A DNA stretch of 24,780 nucleotides from Blattamonas nauphoetae (Eukaryota > Preaxostyla > Oxymonadida): the NCBI GenBank assembly GCA_033064195.1, contig JARBJD010000673.1, forward strand, positions 1 through 24,780, in the 5' to 3' direction. Below the pieces are notes generated by a model. That model saw nothing but the letters and a program-made list of their open reading frames with translations, was not told where the DNA came from and searched no databases. Position numbers and translations under genes: made by a program. Position 1 is the stretch's first letter. Every line of letters begins with the position of its first letter. Positions 11,301 to 22,727 of the stretch are shown here, one piece after another.

Positions 11301-14014
11301 ATAACCGAAGACAATCGGTCTGACACCTGAGACAGCTTTGATTAAGATAACCGAAGACAATCGGTCTGACACCTGAGACAGCTTTGATTAAGATAACCGA
11401 AGACAATCGGTCTGACACCTGAGACAGCTTTGATTAAGATAACCGAAGACAATCGGTCTGACACCTGAGACAGCTTTGATTAAGATAACCGAAGACAATC
11501 GGTCTGACACCTGAGACAGCTTTGATTAAGATAACCGAAGACAATCGGTCTGACACCTGAGACAGCTTTGATTAAGATAACCGAAGACAATCGGTCTGAC
11601 ACCTGAGACAGCTTTGATTAAGATAACCGAAGACAATCGGTCTGACACCTGAGACAGCTTTGATTAAGATAACCGAAGACAATCGGTCTGACACCTGAGA
11701 CAGCTTTGATTAAGATAACCGAAGACAATCGGTCTGACACCTGAGACAGCTTTGATTAAGATAACCGAAGACAATCGGTCTGACACCTGAGACAGCTTTG
11801 ATTAAGATAACCGAAGACAATCGGTCTGACACCTGAGACAGCTTTGATTAAGATAACCGAAGACAATCGGTCTGACACCTGAGACAGCTTTGATTAAGAT
11901 AACCGAAGACAATCGGTCTGACACCTGAGACAGCTTTGATTAAGATAACCGAAGACAATCGGTCTGACACCTGAGACAGCTTTGATTAAGATAACCGAAG
12001 ACAATCGGTCTGACACCTGAGACAGCTTTGATTAAGATAACCGAAGACAATCGGTCTGACACCTGAGACAGCTTTGATTAAGATAACCGAAGACAATCGG
12101 TCTGACACCTGAGACAGCTTTGATTAAGATAACCGAAGACAATCGGTCTGACACCTGAGACAGCTTTGATTAAGATAACCGAAGACAATCGGTCTGACAC
12201 CTGAGACAGCTTTGATTAAGATAACCGAAGACAATCGGTCTGACACCTGAGACAGCTTTGATTAAGATAACCGAAGACAATCGGTCTGACACCTGAGACA
12301 GCTTTGATTAAGATAACCGAAGACAATCGGTCTGACACCTGAGACAGCTTTGATTAAGATAACCGAAGACAATCGGTCTGACACCTGAGACAGCTTTGAT
12401 TAAGATAACCGAAGACAATCGGTCTGACACCTGAGACAGCTTTGATTAAGATAACCGAAGACAATCGGTCTGACACCTGAGACAGCTTTGATTAAGATAA
12501 CCGAAGACAATCGGTCTGACACCTGAGACAGCTTTGATTAAGATAACCGAAGACAATCGGTCTGACACCTGAGACAGCTTTGATTAAGATAACCGAAGAC
12601 AATCGGTCTGACACCTGAGACAGCTTTGATTAAGATAACCGAAGACAATCGGTCTGACACCTGAGACAGCTTTGATTAAGATAACCGAAGACAATCGGTC
12701 TGACACCTGAGACAGCTTTGATTAAGATAACCGAAGACAATCGGTCTGACACCTGAGACAGCTTTGATTAAGATAACCGAAGACAATCGGTCTGACACCT
12801 GAGACAGCTTTGATTAAGATAACCGAAGACAATCGGTCTGACACCTGAGACAGCTTTGATTAAGATAACCGAAGACAATCGGTCTGACACCTGAGACAGC
12901 TTTGATTAAGATAACCGAAGACAATCGGTCTGACACCTGAGACAGCTTTGATTAAGATAACCGAAGACAATCGGTCTGACACCTGAGACAGCTTTGATTA
13001 AGATAACCGAAGACAATCGGTCTGACACCTGAGACAGCTTTGATTAAGATAACCGAAGACAATCGGTCTGACACCTGAGACAGCTTTGATTAAGATAACC
13101 GAAGACAATCGGTCTGACACCTGAGACAGCTTTGATTAAGATAACCGAAGACAATCGGTCTGACACCTGAGACAGCTTTGATTAAGATAACCGAAGACAA
13201 TCGGTCTGACACCTGAGACAGCTTTGATTAAGATAACCGAAGACAATCGGTCTGACACCTGAGACAGCTTTGATTAAGATAACCGAAGACAATCGGTCTG
13301 ACACCTGAGACAGCTTTGATTAAGATAACCGAAGACAATCGGTCTGACACCTGAGACAGCTTTGATTAAGATAACCGAAGACAATCGGTCTGACACCTGA
13401 GACAGCTTTGATTAAGATAACCGAAGACAATCGGTCTGACACCTGAGACAGCTTTGATTAAGATAACCGAAGACAATCGGTCTGACACCTGAGACAGCTT
13501 TGATTAAGATAACCGAAGACAATCGGTCTGACACCTGAGACAGCTTTGATTAAGATAACCGAAGACAATCGGTCTGACACCTGAGACAGCTTTGATTAAG
13601 ATAACCGAAGACAATCGGTCTGACACCTGAGACAGCTTTGATTAAGATAACCGAAGACAATCGGTCTGACACCTGAGACAGCTTTGATTAAGATAACCGA
13701 AGACAATCGGTCTGACACCTGAGACAGCTTTGATTAAGATAACCGAAGACAATCGGTCTGACACCTGAGACAGCTTTGATTAAGATAACCGAAGACAATC
13801 GGTCTGACACCTGAGACAGCTTTGATTAAGATAACCGAAGACAATCGGTCTGACACCTGAGACAGCTTTGATTAAGATAACCGAAGACAATCGGTCTGAC
13901 ACCTGAGACAGCTTTGATTAAGATAACCGAAGACAATCGGTCTGACACCTGAGACAGCTTTGATTAAGATAACCGAAGACAATCGGTCTGACACCTGAGA
14001 CAGCTTTGATTAAG

Positions 14015-14061
14015 ATAACCGAAGACAATCGGTCTGACACCTGGAGACAGCTTTGATTAAG
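14015..14061. repeat. Single 47-bp variant unit (1-bp insertion)
   Basis: Here CACCTGAGACAG reads CACCTGGAGACAG: one extra G at 14043-14044. It is the only irregularity in the 16.2 kb before 18588 and shifts the phase of all following units by one. It is either a private mutation that has not spread through the array or a consensus error. Confidence 0.9.
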
Positions 14062-17000
14062 ATAACCGAAGACAATCGGTCTGACACCTGAGACAGCTTT
14101 GATTAAGATAACCGAAGACAATCGGTCTGACACCTGAGACAGCTTTGATTAAGATAACCGAAGACAATCGGTCTGACACCTGAGACAGCTTTGATTAAGA
14201 TAACCGAAGACAATCGGTCTGACACCTGAGACAGCTTTGATTAAGATAACCGAAGACAATCGGTCTGACACCTGAGACAGCTTTGATTAAGATAACCGAA
14301 GACAATCGGTCTGACACCTGAGACAGCTTTGATTAAGATAACCGAAGACAATCGGTCTGACACCTGAGACAGCTTTGATTAAGATAACCGAAGACAATCG
14401 GTCTGACACCTGAGACAGCTTTGATTAAGATAACCGAAGACAATCGGTCTGACACCTGAGACAGCTTTGATTAAGATAACCGAAGACAATCGGTCTGACA
14501 CCTGAGACAGCTTTGATTAAGATAACCGAAGACAATCGGTCTGACACCTGAGACAGCTTTGATTAAGATAACCGAAGACAATCGGTCTGACACCTGAGAC
14601 AGCTTTGATTAAGATAACCGAAGACAATCGGTCTGACACCTGAGACAGCTTTGATTAAGATAACCGAAGACAATCGGTCTGACACCTGAGACAGCTTTGA
14701 TTAAGATAACCGAAGACAATCGGTCTGACACCTGAGACAGCTTTGATTAAGATAACCGAAGACAATCGGTCTGACACCTGAGACAGCTTTGATTAAGATA
14801 ACCGAAGACAATCGGTCTGACACCTGAGACAGCTTTGATTAAGATAACCGAAGACAATCGGTCTGACACCTGAGACAGCTTTGATTAAGATAACCGAAGA
14901 CAATCGGTCTGACACCTGAGACAGCTTTGATTAAGATAACCGAAGACAATCGGTCTGACACCTGAGACAGCTTTGATTAAGATAACCGAAGACAATCGGT
15001 CTGACACCTGAGACAGCTTTGATTAAGATAACCGAAGACAATCGGTCTGACACCTGAGACAGCTTTGATTAAGATAACCGAAGACAATCGGTCTGACACC
15101 TGAGACAGCTTTGATTAAGATAACCGAAGACAATCGGTCTGACACCTGAGACAGCTTTGATTAAGATAACCGAAGACAATCGGTCTGACACCTGAGACAG
15201 CTTTGATTAAGATAACCGAAGACAATCGGTCTGACACCTGAGACAGCTTTGATTAAGATAACCGAAGACAATCGGTCTGACACCTGAGACAGCTTTGATT
15301 AAGATAACCGAAGACAATCGGTCTGACACCTGAGACAGCTTTGATTAAGATAACCGAAGACAATCGGTCTGACACCTGAGACAGCTTTGATTAAGATAAC
15401 CGAAGACAATCGGTCTGACACCTGAGACAGCTTTGATTAAGATAACCGAAGACAATCGGTCTGACACCTGAGACAGCTTTGATTAAGATAACCGAAGACA
15501 ATCGGTCTGACACCTGAGACAGCTTTGATTAAGATAACCGAAGACAATCGGTCTGACACCTGAGACAGCTTTGATTAAGATAACCGAAGACAATCGGTCT
15601 GACACCTGAGACAGCTTTGATTAAGATAACCGAAGACAATCGGTCTGACACCTGAGACAGCTTTGATTAAGATAACCGAAGACAATCGGTCTGACACCTG
15701 AGACAGCTTTGATTAAGATAACCGAAGACAATCGGTCTGACACCTGAGACAGCTTTGATTAAGATAACCGAAGACAATCGGTCTGACACCTGAGACAGCT
15801 TTGATTAAGATAACCGAAGACAATCGGTCTGACACCTGAGACAGCTTTGATTAAGATAACCGAAGACAATCGGTCTGACACCTGAGACAGCTTTGATTAA
15901 GATAACCGAAGACAATCGGTCTGACACCTGAGACAGCTTTGATTAAGATAACCGAAGACAATCGGTCTGACACCTGAGACAGCTTTGATTAAGATAACCG
16001 AAGACAATCGGTCTGACACCTGAGACAGCTTTGATTAAGATAACCGAAGACAATCGGTCTGACACCTGAGACAGCTTTGATTAAGATAACCGAAGACAAT
16101 CGGTCTGACACCTGAGACAGCTTTGATTAAGATAACCGAAGACAATCGGTCTGACACCTGAGACAGCTTTGATTAAGATAACCGAAGACAATCGGTCTGA
16201 CACCTGAGACAGCTTTGATTAAGATAACCGAAGACAATCGGTCTGACACCTGAGACAGCTTTGATTAAGATAACCGAAGACAATCGGTCTGACACCTGAG
16301 ACAGCTTTGATTAAGATAACCGAAGACAATCGGTCTGACACCTGAGACAGCTTTGATTAAGATAACCGAAGACAATCGGTCTGACACCTGAGACAGCTTT
16401 GATTAAGATAACCGAAGACAATCGGTCTGACACCTGAGACAGCTTTGATTAAGATAACCGAAGACAATCGGTCTGACACCTGAGACAGCTTTGATTAAGA
16501 TAACCGAAGACAATCGGTCTGACACCTGAGACAGCTTTGATTAAGATAACCGAAGACAATCGGTCTGACACCTGAGACAGCTTTGATTAAGATAACCGAA
16601 GACAATCGGTCTGACACCTGAGACAGCTTTGATTAAGATAACCGAAGACAATCGGTCTGACACCTGAGACAGCTTTGATTAAGATAACCGAAGACAATCG
16701 GTCTGACACCTGAGACAGCTTTGATTAAGATAACCGAAGACAATCGGTCTGACACCTGAGACAGCTTTGATTAAGATAACCGAAGACAATCGGTCTGACA
16801 CCTGAGACAGCTTTGATTAAGATAACCGAAGACAATCGGTCTGACACCTGAGACAGCTTTGATTAAGATAACCGAAGACAATCGGTCTGACACCTGAGAC
16901 AGCTTTGATTAAGATAACCGAAGACAATCGGTCTGACACCTGAGACAGCTTTGATTAAGATAACCGAAGACAATCGGTCTGACACCTGAGACAGCTTTGA

Positions 17001-18587
17001 TTAAGATAACCGAAGACAATCGGTCTGACACCTGAGACAGCTTTGATTAAGATAACCGAAGACAATCGGTCTGACACCTGAGACAGCTTTGATTAAGATA
17101 ACCGAAGACAATCGGTCTGACACCTGAGACAGCTTTGATTAAGATAACCGAAGACAATCGGTCTGACACCTGAGACAGCTTTGATTAAGATAACCGAAGA
17201 CAATCGGTCTGACACCTGAGACAGCTTTGATTAAGATAACCGAAGACAATCGGTCTGACACCTGAGACAGCTTTGATTAAGATAACCGAAGACAATCGGT
17301 CTGACACCTGAGACAGCTTTGATTAAGATAACCGAAGACAATCGGTCTGACACCTGAGACAGCTTTGATTAAGATAACCGAAGACAATCGGTCTGACACC
17401 TGAGACAGCTTTGATTAAGATAACCGAAGACAATCGGTCTGACACCTGAGACAGCTTTGATTAAGATAACCGAAGACAATCGGTCTGACACCTGAGACAG
17501 CTTTGATTAAGATAACCGAAGACAATCGGTCTGACACCTGAGACAGCTTTGATTAAGATAACCGAAGACAATCGGTCTGACACCTGAGACAGCTTTGATT
17601 AAGATAACCGAAGACAATCGGTCTGACACCTGAGACAGCTTTGATTAAGATAACCGAAGACAATCGGTCTGACACCTGAGACAGCTTTGATTAAGATAAC
17701 CGAAGACAATCGGTCTGACACCTGAGACAGCTTTGATTAAGATAACCGAAGACAATCGGTCTGACACCTGAGACAGCTTTGATTAAGATAACCGAAGACA
17801 ATCGGTCTGACACCTGAGACAGCTTTGATTAAGATAACCGAAGACAATCGGTCTGACACCTGAGACAGCTTTGATTAAGATAACCGAAGACAATCGGTCT
17901 GACACCTGAGACAGCTTTGATTAAGATAACCGAAGACAATCGGTCTGACACCTGAGACAGCTTTGATTAAGATAACCGAAGACAATCGGTCTGACACCTG
18001 AGACAGCTTTGATTAAGATAACCGAAGACAATCGGTCTGACACCTGAGACAGCTTTGATTAAGATAACCGAAGACAATCGGTCTGACACCTGAGACAGCT
18101 TTGATTAAGATAACCGAAGACAATCGGTCTGACACCTGAGACAGCTTTGATTAAGATAACCGAAGACAATCGGTCTGACACCTGAGACAGCTTTGATTAA
18201 GATAACCGAAGACAATCGGTCTGACACCTGAGACAGCTTTGATTAAGATAACCGAAGACAATCGGTCTGACACCTGAGACAGCTTTGATTAAGATAACCG
18301 AAGACAATCGGTCTGACACCTGAGACAGCTTTGATTAAGATAACCGAAGACAATCGGTCTGACACCTGAGACAGCTTTGATTAAGATAACCGAAGACAAT
18401 CGGTCTGACACCTGAGACAGCTTTGATTAAGATAACCGAAGACAATCGGTCTGACACCTGAGACAGCTTTGATTAAGATAACCGAAGACAATCGGTCTGA
18501 CACCTGAGACAGCTTTGATTAAGATAACCGAAGACAATCGGTCTGACACCTGAGACAGCTTTGATTAAGATAACCGAAGACAATCGG

Positions 18588-18934
18588 CTCTGAGAACCTC
18601 AGATGAGATTTGAAGACAATCTCGAAAGATATCAATCTTCACCTGAGACAGCTTTGATTAAGATAACCGAAGACAATCGGTCTGACACCTGAGACAGCTT
18701 TGATTAAGATAACCGAAGACAATCGGTCTGACACCTGAGACAGCTTAATTAAGAAACCGAAGACAATCGGTCTGACACCTGAGACAGCTTTGATTAAGAT
18801 AACCGAAGACAATCGGTCTGACACCTGAGACAGCTTTGATTAAGATAACCAAAGACAATCGGTCTGACACCTGAGACAGCTTTGATTAAGATAACGAAGA
18901 CAATCGGTCTGACACCTGAAGAGTCAACTTTAAG
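18588..18934. repeat. Degenerate island inside the satellite array
   Basis: About eight units here differ from the consensus. From 18588 to 18640 the sequence is strongly diverged yet spans two unit lengths plus one base, keeping pieces such as GAAGACAATC; it also holds TGAAGA (18611-18616) and TCTTCA (18636-18641) as inverted repeats. Later variants are: CAGCTTAATTAAGAAACC near 18743-18758 (net two bases lost), AACCAAAGAC near 18847 (G to A), AACGAAGAC near 18893 (one C lost), and GAAGAGTCAACTTTAAG near 18918-18934 replacing the usual CAGCTTTGATTAAG portion. Perfect units resume at 18935. Normal copies are mixed in (18663-18708, 18799-18844). It may be an older core, a recombination scar joining two arrays, or poor consensus where reads were joined. 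Confidence 0.9.
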
Positions 18935-21372
18935 ATAACCGAAGACAATCGGTCTGACACCTGAGACAGCTTTGATTAAGATAACCGAAGACAATCGGTC
19001 TGACACCTGAGACAGCTTTGATTAAGATAACCGAAGACAATCGGTCTGACACCTGAGACAGCTTTGATTAAGATAACCGAAGACAATCGGTCTGACACCT
19101 GAGACAGCTTTGATTAAGATAACCGAAGACAATCGGTCTGACACCTGAGACAGCTTTGATTAAGATAACCGAAGACAATCGGTCTGACACCTGAGACAGC
19201 TTTGATTAAGATAACCGAAGACAATCGGTCTGACACCTGAGACAGCTTTGATTAAGATAACCGAAGACAATCGGTCTGACACCTGAGACAGCTTTGATTA
19301 AGATAACCGAAGACAATCGGTCTGACACCTGAGACAGCTTTGATTAAGATAACCGAAGACAATCGGTCTGACACCTGAGACAGCTTTGATTAAGATAACC
19401 GAAGACAATCGGTCTGACACCTGAGACAGCTTTGATTAAGATAACCGAAGACAATCGGTCTGACACCTGAGACAGCTTTGATTAAGATAACCGAAGACAA
19501 TCGGTCTGACACCTGAGACAGCTTTGATTAAGATAACCGAAGACAATCGGTCTGACACCTGAGACAGCTTTGATTAAGATAACCGAAGACAATCGGTCTG
19601 ACACCTGAGACAGCTTTGATTAAGATAACCGAAGACAATCGGTCTGACACCTGAGACAGCTTTGATTAAGATAACCGAAGACAATCGGTCTGACACCTGA
19701 GACAGCTTTGATTAAGATAACCGAAGACAATCGGTCTGACACCTGAGACAGCTTTGATTAAGATAACCGAAGACAATCGGTCTGACACCTGAGACAGCTT
19801 TGATTAAGATAACCGAAGACAATCGGTCTGACACCTGAGACAGCTTTGATTAAGATAACCGAAGACAATCGGTCTGACACCTGAGACAGCTTTGATTAAG
19901 ATAACCGAAGACAATCGGTCTGACACCTGAGACAGCTTTGATTAAGATAACCGAAGACAATCGGTCTGACACCTGAGACAGCTTTGATTAAGATAACCGA
20001 AGACAATCGGTCTGACACCTGAGACAGCTTTGATTAAGATAACCGAAGACAATCGGTCTGACACCTGAGACAGCTTTGATTAAGATAACCGAAGACAATC
20101 GGTCTGACACCTGAGACAGCTTTGATTAAGATAACCGAAGACAATCGGTCTGACACCTGAGACAGCTTTGATTAAGATAACCGAAGACAATCGGTCTGAC
20201 ACCTGAGACAGCTTTGATTAAGATAACCGAAGACAATCGGTCTGACACCTGAGACAGCTTTGATTAAGATAACCGAAGACAATCGGTCTGACACCTGAGA
20301 CAGCTTTGATTAAGATAACCGAAGACAATCGGTCTGACACCTGAGACAGCTTTGATTAAGATAACCGAAGACAATCGGTCTGACACCTGAGACAGCTTTG
20401 ATTAAGATAACCGAAGACAATCGGTCTGACACCTGAGACAGCTTTGATTAAGATAACCGAAGACAATCGGTCTGACACCTGAGACAGCTTTGATTAAGAT
20501 AACCGAAGACAATCGGTCTGACACCTGAGACAGCTTTGATTAAGATAACCGAAGACAATCGGTCTGACACCTGAGACAGCTTTGATTAAGATAACCGAAG
20601 ACAATCGGTCTGACACCTGAGACAGCTTTGATTAAGATAACCGAAGACAATCGGTCTGACACCTGAGACAGCTTTGATTAAGATAACCGAAGACAATCGG
20701 TCTGACACCTGAGACAGCTTTGATTAAGATAACCGAAGACAATCGGTCTGACACCTGAGACAGCTTTGATTAAGATAACCGAAGACAATCGGTCTGACAC
20801 CTGAGACAGCTTTGATTAAGATAACCGAAGACAATCGGTCTGACACCTGAGACAGCTTTGATTAAGATAACCGAAGACAATCGGTCTGACACCTGAGACA
20901 GCTTTGATTAAGATAACCGAAGACAATCGGTCTGACACCTGAGACAGCTTTGATTAAGATAACCGAAGACAATCGGTCTGACACCTGAGACAGCTTTGAT
21001 TAAGATAACCGAAGACAATCGGTCTGACACCTGAGACAGCTTTGATTAAGATAACCGAAGACAATCGGTCTGACACCTGAGACAGCTTTGATTAAGATAA
21101 CCGAAGACAATCGGTCTGACACCTGAGACAGCTTTGATTAAGATAACCGAAGACAATCGGTCTGACACCTGAGACAGCTTTGATTAAGATAACCGAAGAC
21201 AATCGGTCTGACACCTGAGACAGCTTTGATTAAGATAACCGAAGACAATCGGTCTGACACCTGAGACAGCTTTGATTAAGATAACCGAAGACAATCGGTC
21301 TGACACCTGAGACAGCTTTGATTAAGATAACCGAAGACAATCGGTCTGACACACCATCTCCTCCACCGTTGT

Positions 21373-21742
21373 ATGCCCGCTGCTCACGACATCAGCCTCT
21401 CTCCGTCACAACATTCAGCTTTATCATCATTTCTAACTCTTCTTGCTTCCTGTTCCACACAGTTCACCCAGTTCATGAGCAACGAAAGCAGTCTTGTCGT
21501 GCTCGCAGCGCTGGCCAAGATCGCGACTCAACTCCACCTCGCACAACCGCAGAGCATGTTTCGAACAGCCTGAAGGGGCTGATGATATTGCTGCCGATGG
21601 TGGGCAGAGGGATAGAATGGAAGAGACCATGCTCGGATGCGGAGAGATGAGTTCGCTCAGCTTATTTAGTCTTCAGAACCGGTTTCTGCGAGAGATTAAT
21701 GACGATTGCGTTTTGTCGTCGTATAGTGTTGAATGTTCATGA
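21373..21742 (+). CDS. Coding-like fragment, Leu/Ser-rich helical protein, possibly 5'-truncated by the array
   Basis: An ORF from ATG 21373 to TGA 21571-21573 encodes 66 residues. Its middle (SSLVVLAALAKIATQL) has the leucine/alanine pattern of an amphipathic helix, loosely like one armadillo or HEAT-type helical repeat; I would not name a family from this. A second frame open from 21494 to 21742 continues with an acidic stretch (FEQPEGADDIAADGG) and ends SYSVECS. Removing one base from the TTT near 21559 would link the two frames; I infer this from coding likeness only. The ATG is 21 bp downstream of the last satellite base, leaving no room for an ordinary promoter outside the array, so either the satellite supplies it or the 5' part is missing. 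Antisense ORFs (21433-21630) look like shadows. Confidence 0.4.
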
Positions 21743-21923
21743 TTGTTTTGAGTGAATTCAGCAACACTTCATTATCTTGTTTCATGTGTCAAAACGTAAA
21801 TCTCGACATGAATATCAGCTACCTTGTCGATATGTCGTTCATAGAAGCCATTTCCATCTCTAATGAGATCTGACCCTTTGAAGAATTCGAGTGACACTGA
21901 CCGACACTTTTGGCCGGTCAGCC
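21743..21923. other. Intergenic spacer with a 7-bp stem inverted repeat
   Basis: This AT-richer stretch separates the two plus-strand ORFs. Just before the ATG at 21924, CTGACCG (21897-21903) and CGGTCAG (21915-21921) form a perfect 7-bp inverted repeat with an 11-nt loop. As RNA this would be a hairpin ending two bases before the start codon, where it could affect initiation, but that is speculative. Confidence 0.4.
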
Positions 21924-22364
21924 ATGCCTAGAAATCCGACGAATGCCGTCGTGATTCCAGAAAATCCCAAAAATCCTGTTCCGTCCGCTCCTTCCCCACC
22001 CAATCCCATCGTGTCCAATGATCTGTTGGTTCTCCACTTTGGTGTTCAATATCGACAGGAAGATCCTTTCAGATCCTTCCAATCCACGGAATCGGACAAA
22101 ACTGCTCCCATTCGGCCTGATTTTGAGTGGATCGCACATTTCGTGAGCGTGATGGATGTGTCCAAGTTCGAGAACTACTCCATCCTCTCAAGTCTCATCA
22201 ATGGTCCCCAGCCACTTCGAGTGAACTCAATGTGTGATGCACGAACAACGGACGAGCAGCCCGAGATAAACAGCACGTCTGAGTATGACGTTTCATGGTC
22301 GAGCTCCATTCGTACTTGGGAGATGGATAATGATGCATTTCTGACAGCAAACAGGCGAGGTTGA
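21924..22364 (+). CDS. Hypothetical protein, 146 residues, proline-rich N-terminus
   Basis: I do not recognise this protein. The frame is open from 21891 (a GTG), but the first ATG is at 21924, which I take as the start; it ends at TGA 22362-22364. The N-terminus (about residues 1-33) is rich in P and N (NPKNPVPSAPSPPNP). A mixed segment with aromatic residues follows (FEWIAHFVSVMDVSKFENY, about residues 71-89), then an acidic, Ser/Thr-rich tail. There is no signal peptide or membrane segment. Composition resembles a real gene more than chance, but a minus-strand ORF of similar length lies opposite (21918-22139). It follows the 21373 ORF on the same strand and could be a later exon or an independent gene. 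It overlaps the end of a weaker minus-strand ORF (22293-22619) tail to tail. Confidence 0.4.
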   Translation: MPRNPTNAVVIPENPKNPVPSAPSPPNPIVSNDLLVLHFGVQYRQEDPFRSFQSTESDKTAPIRPDFEWIAHFVSVMDVSKFENYSILSSLINGPQPLRVNSMCDARTTDEQPEINSTSEYDVSWSSSIRTWEMDNDAFLTANRRG

Positions 22365-22727
22365 ATGATGTGTAGATTGATCGTTGTCGAAAAGGCAATA
22401 ACTGTTCATTTGAAGTTGAGGTGCGAGAATGATTGTTGTGTCGTTCTGTCCATTCAACGACAGACATGATGACATCACCTCAAAATTCAAGCATGTCACA
22501 TTGATATTAGGCAGCTGGAGGACATCATCAACCACATGAGAATTGTCCTTTCGAGCGAATGGTTGAAGAAAATCGGTGAGTCGCACAGTCCCAGAGGGAG
22601 GTGAAACGCCTGATATCAACAGAAAATGAGTAGCATGTACATGGAGGAGTTCGAATGATTGGGAAGGGATTTGAGCCTCCGCTAAGGAATGGGTTTGTTT
22701 GAAACAGAGTATGGTTTGATCATTTCA
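22293..22727 (-). CDS. Weak minus-strand ORF, possible ectodomain-like fragment
   Basis: The frame is open from the TGA at 22725-22727 down to 22293. No ATG opens it; the leftmost usable start on the transcript is a non-standard TTG at 22617-22619, so as a gene it would be an internal exon or remnant. The translation (for example SFELLHVHATHFLLISGV and LQLPNINVTCLNFEV) has the mixed hydrophobic, Ser/Cys/Asn character of a surface-protein ectodomain and includes a possible N-glycosylation site (NVT). Upstream in the same frame the reading continues about 27 codons beyond the TGA before a TAA near 22809. It lies on the same strand as the pseudokinase gene and could be debris of a related gene. 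The evidence is compositional only. Confidence 0.25.

Larger units (their letters stand above)
2331..21352. repeat. 19-kb tandem satellite array, 46-bp unit, about 413.6 copies
   Basis: A 46-bp unit, taken as starting at ATAACCGAAG (first copy 2331-2376), repeats head to tail to 21352. Phase counting gives 254 units of exactly 46 bp (2331-14014), one 47-bp unit (14015-14061), 98 further 46-bp units (14062-18569), eight mostly irregular units (18570-18934), 52 perfect units (18935-21326) and a 26-bp partial unit (21327-21352). Outside the irregular zone I saw no differing base. Unit GC is 20/46. The unit carries weak dyads: ACCGA/TCGGT at unit positions 4-8 and 15-19, and GTCT/AGAC at 18-21 and 30-33. 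As 46 is not a multiple of 3, the frame rotates every unit. The plus strand has several stops per unit and the minus strand one TAA, so ORFs here are artefacts. Repeats are contiguous without unique spacers, so it is not a CRISPR. Such homogeneity indicates recent amplification or efficient homogenisation. True copy number may differ from the assembly. Confidence 0.97.

Noticed and set aside
2331-21352. CRISPR array
   Set aside because: Units are contiguous and identical with no unique spacers, no cas genes are nearby, and the context is eukaryotic.
2331-21352. Telomeric or rDNA spacer repeat
   Set aside because: The 46-bp unit has no TTAGGG-like words, genes lie on both sides, and no rRNA sequence is present.
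21318-21650. Plus-strand ORF starting inside the last satellite units
   Set aside because: The start is in the repeat and the frame conflicts with the better coding-like frame that begins at ATG 21373.
22198-22467. Minus-strand ORF opposite the 21924-22364 gene
   Set aside because: It overlaps two better candidates, has a random-looking composition and no motif.
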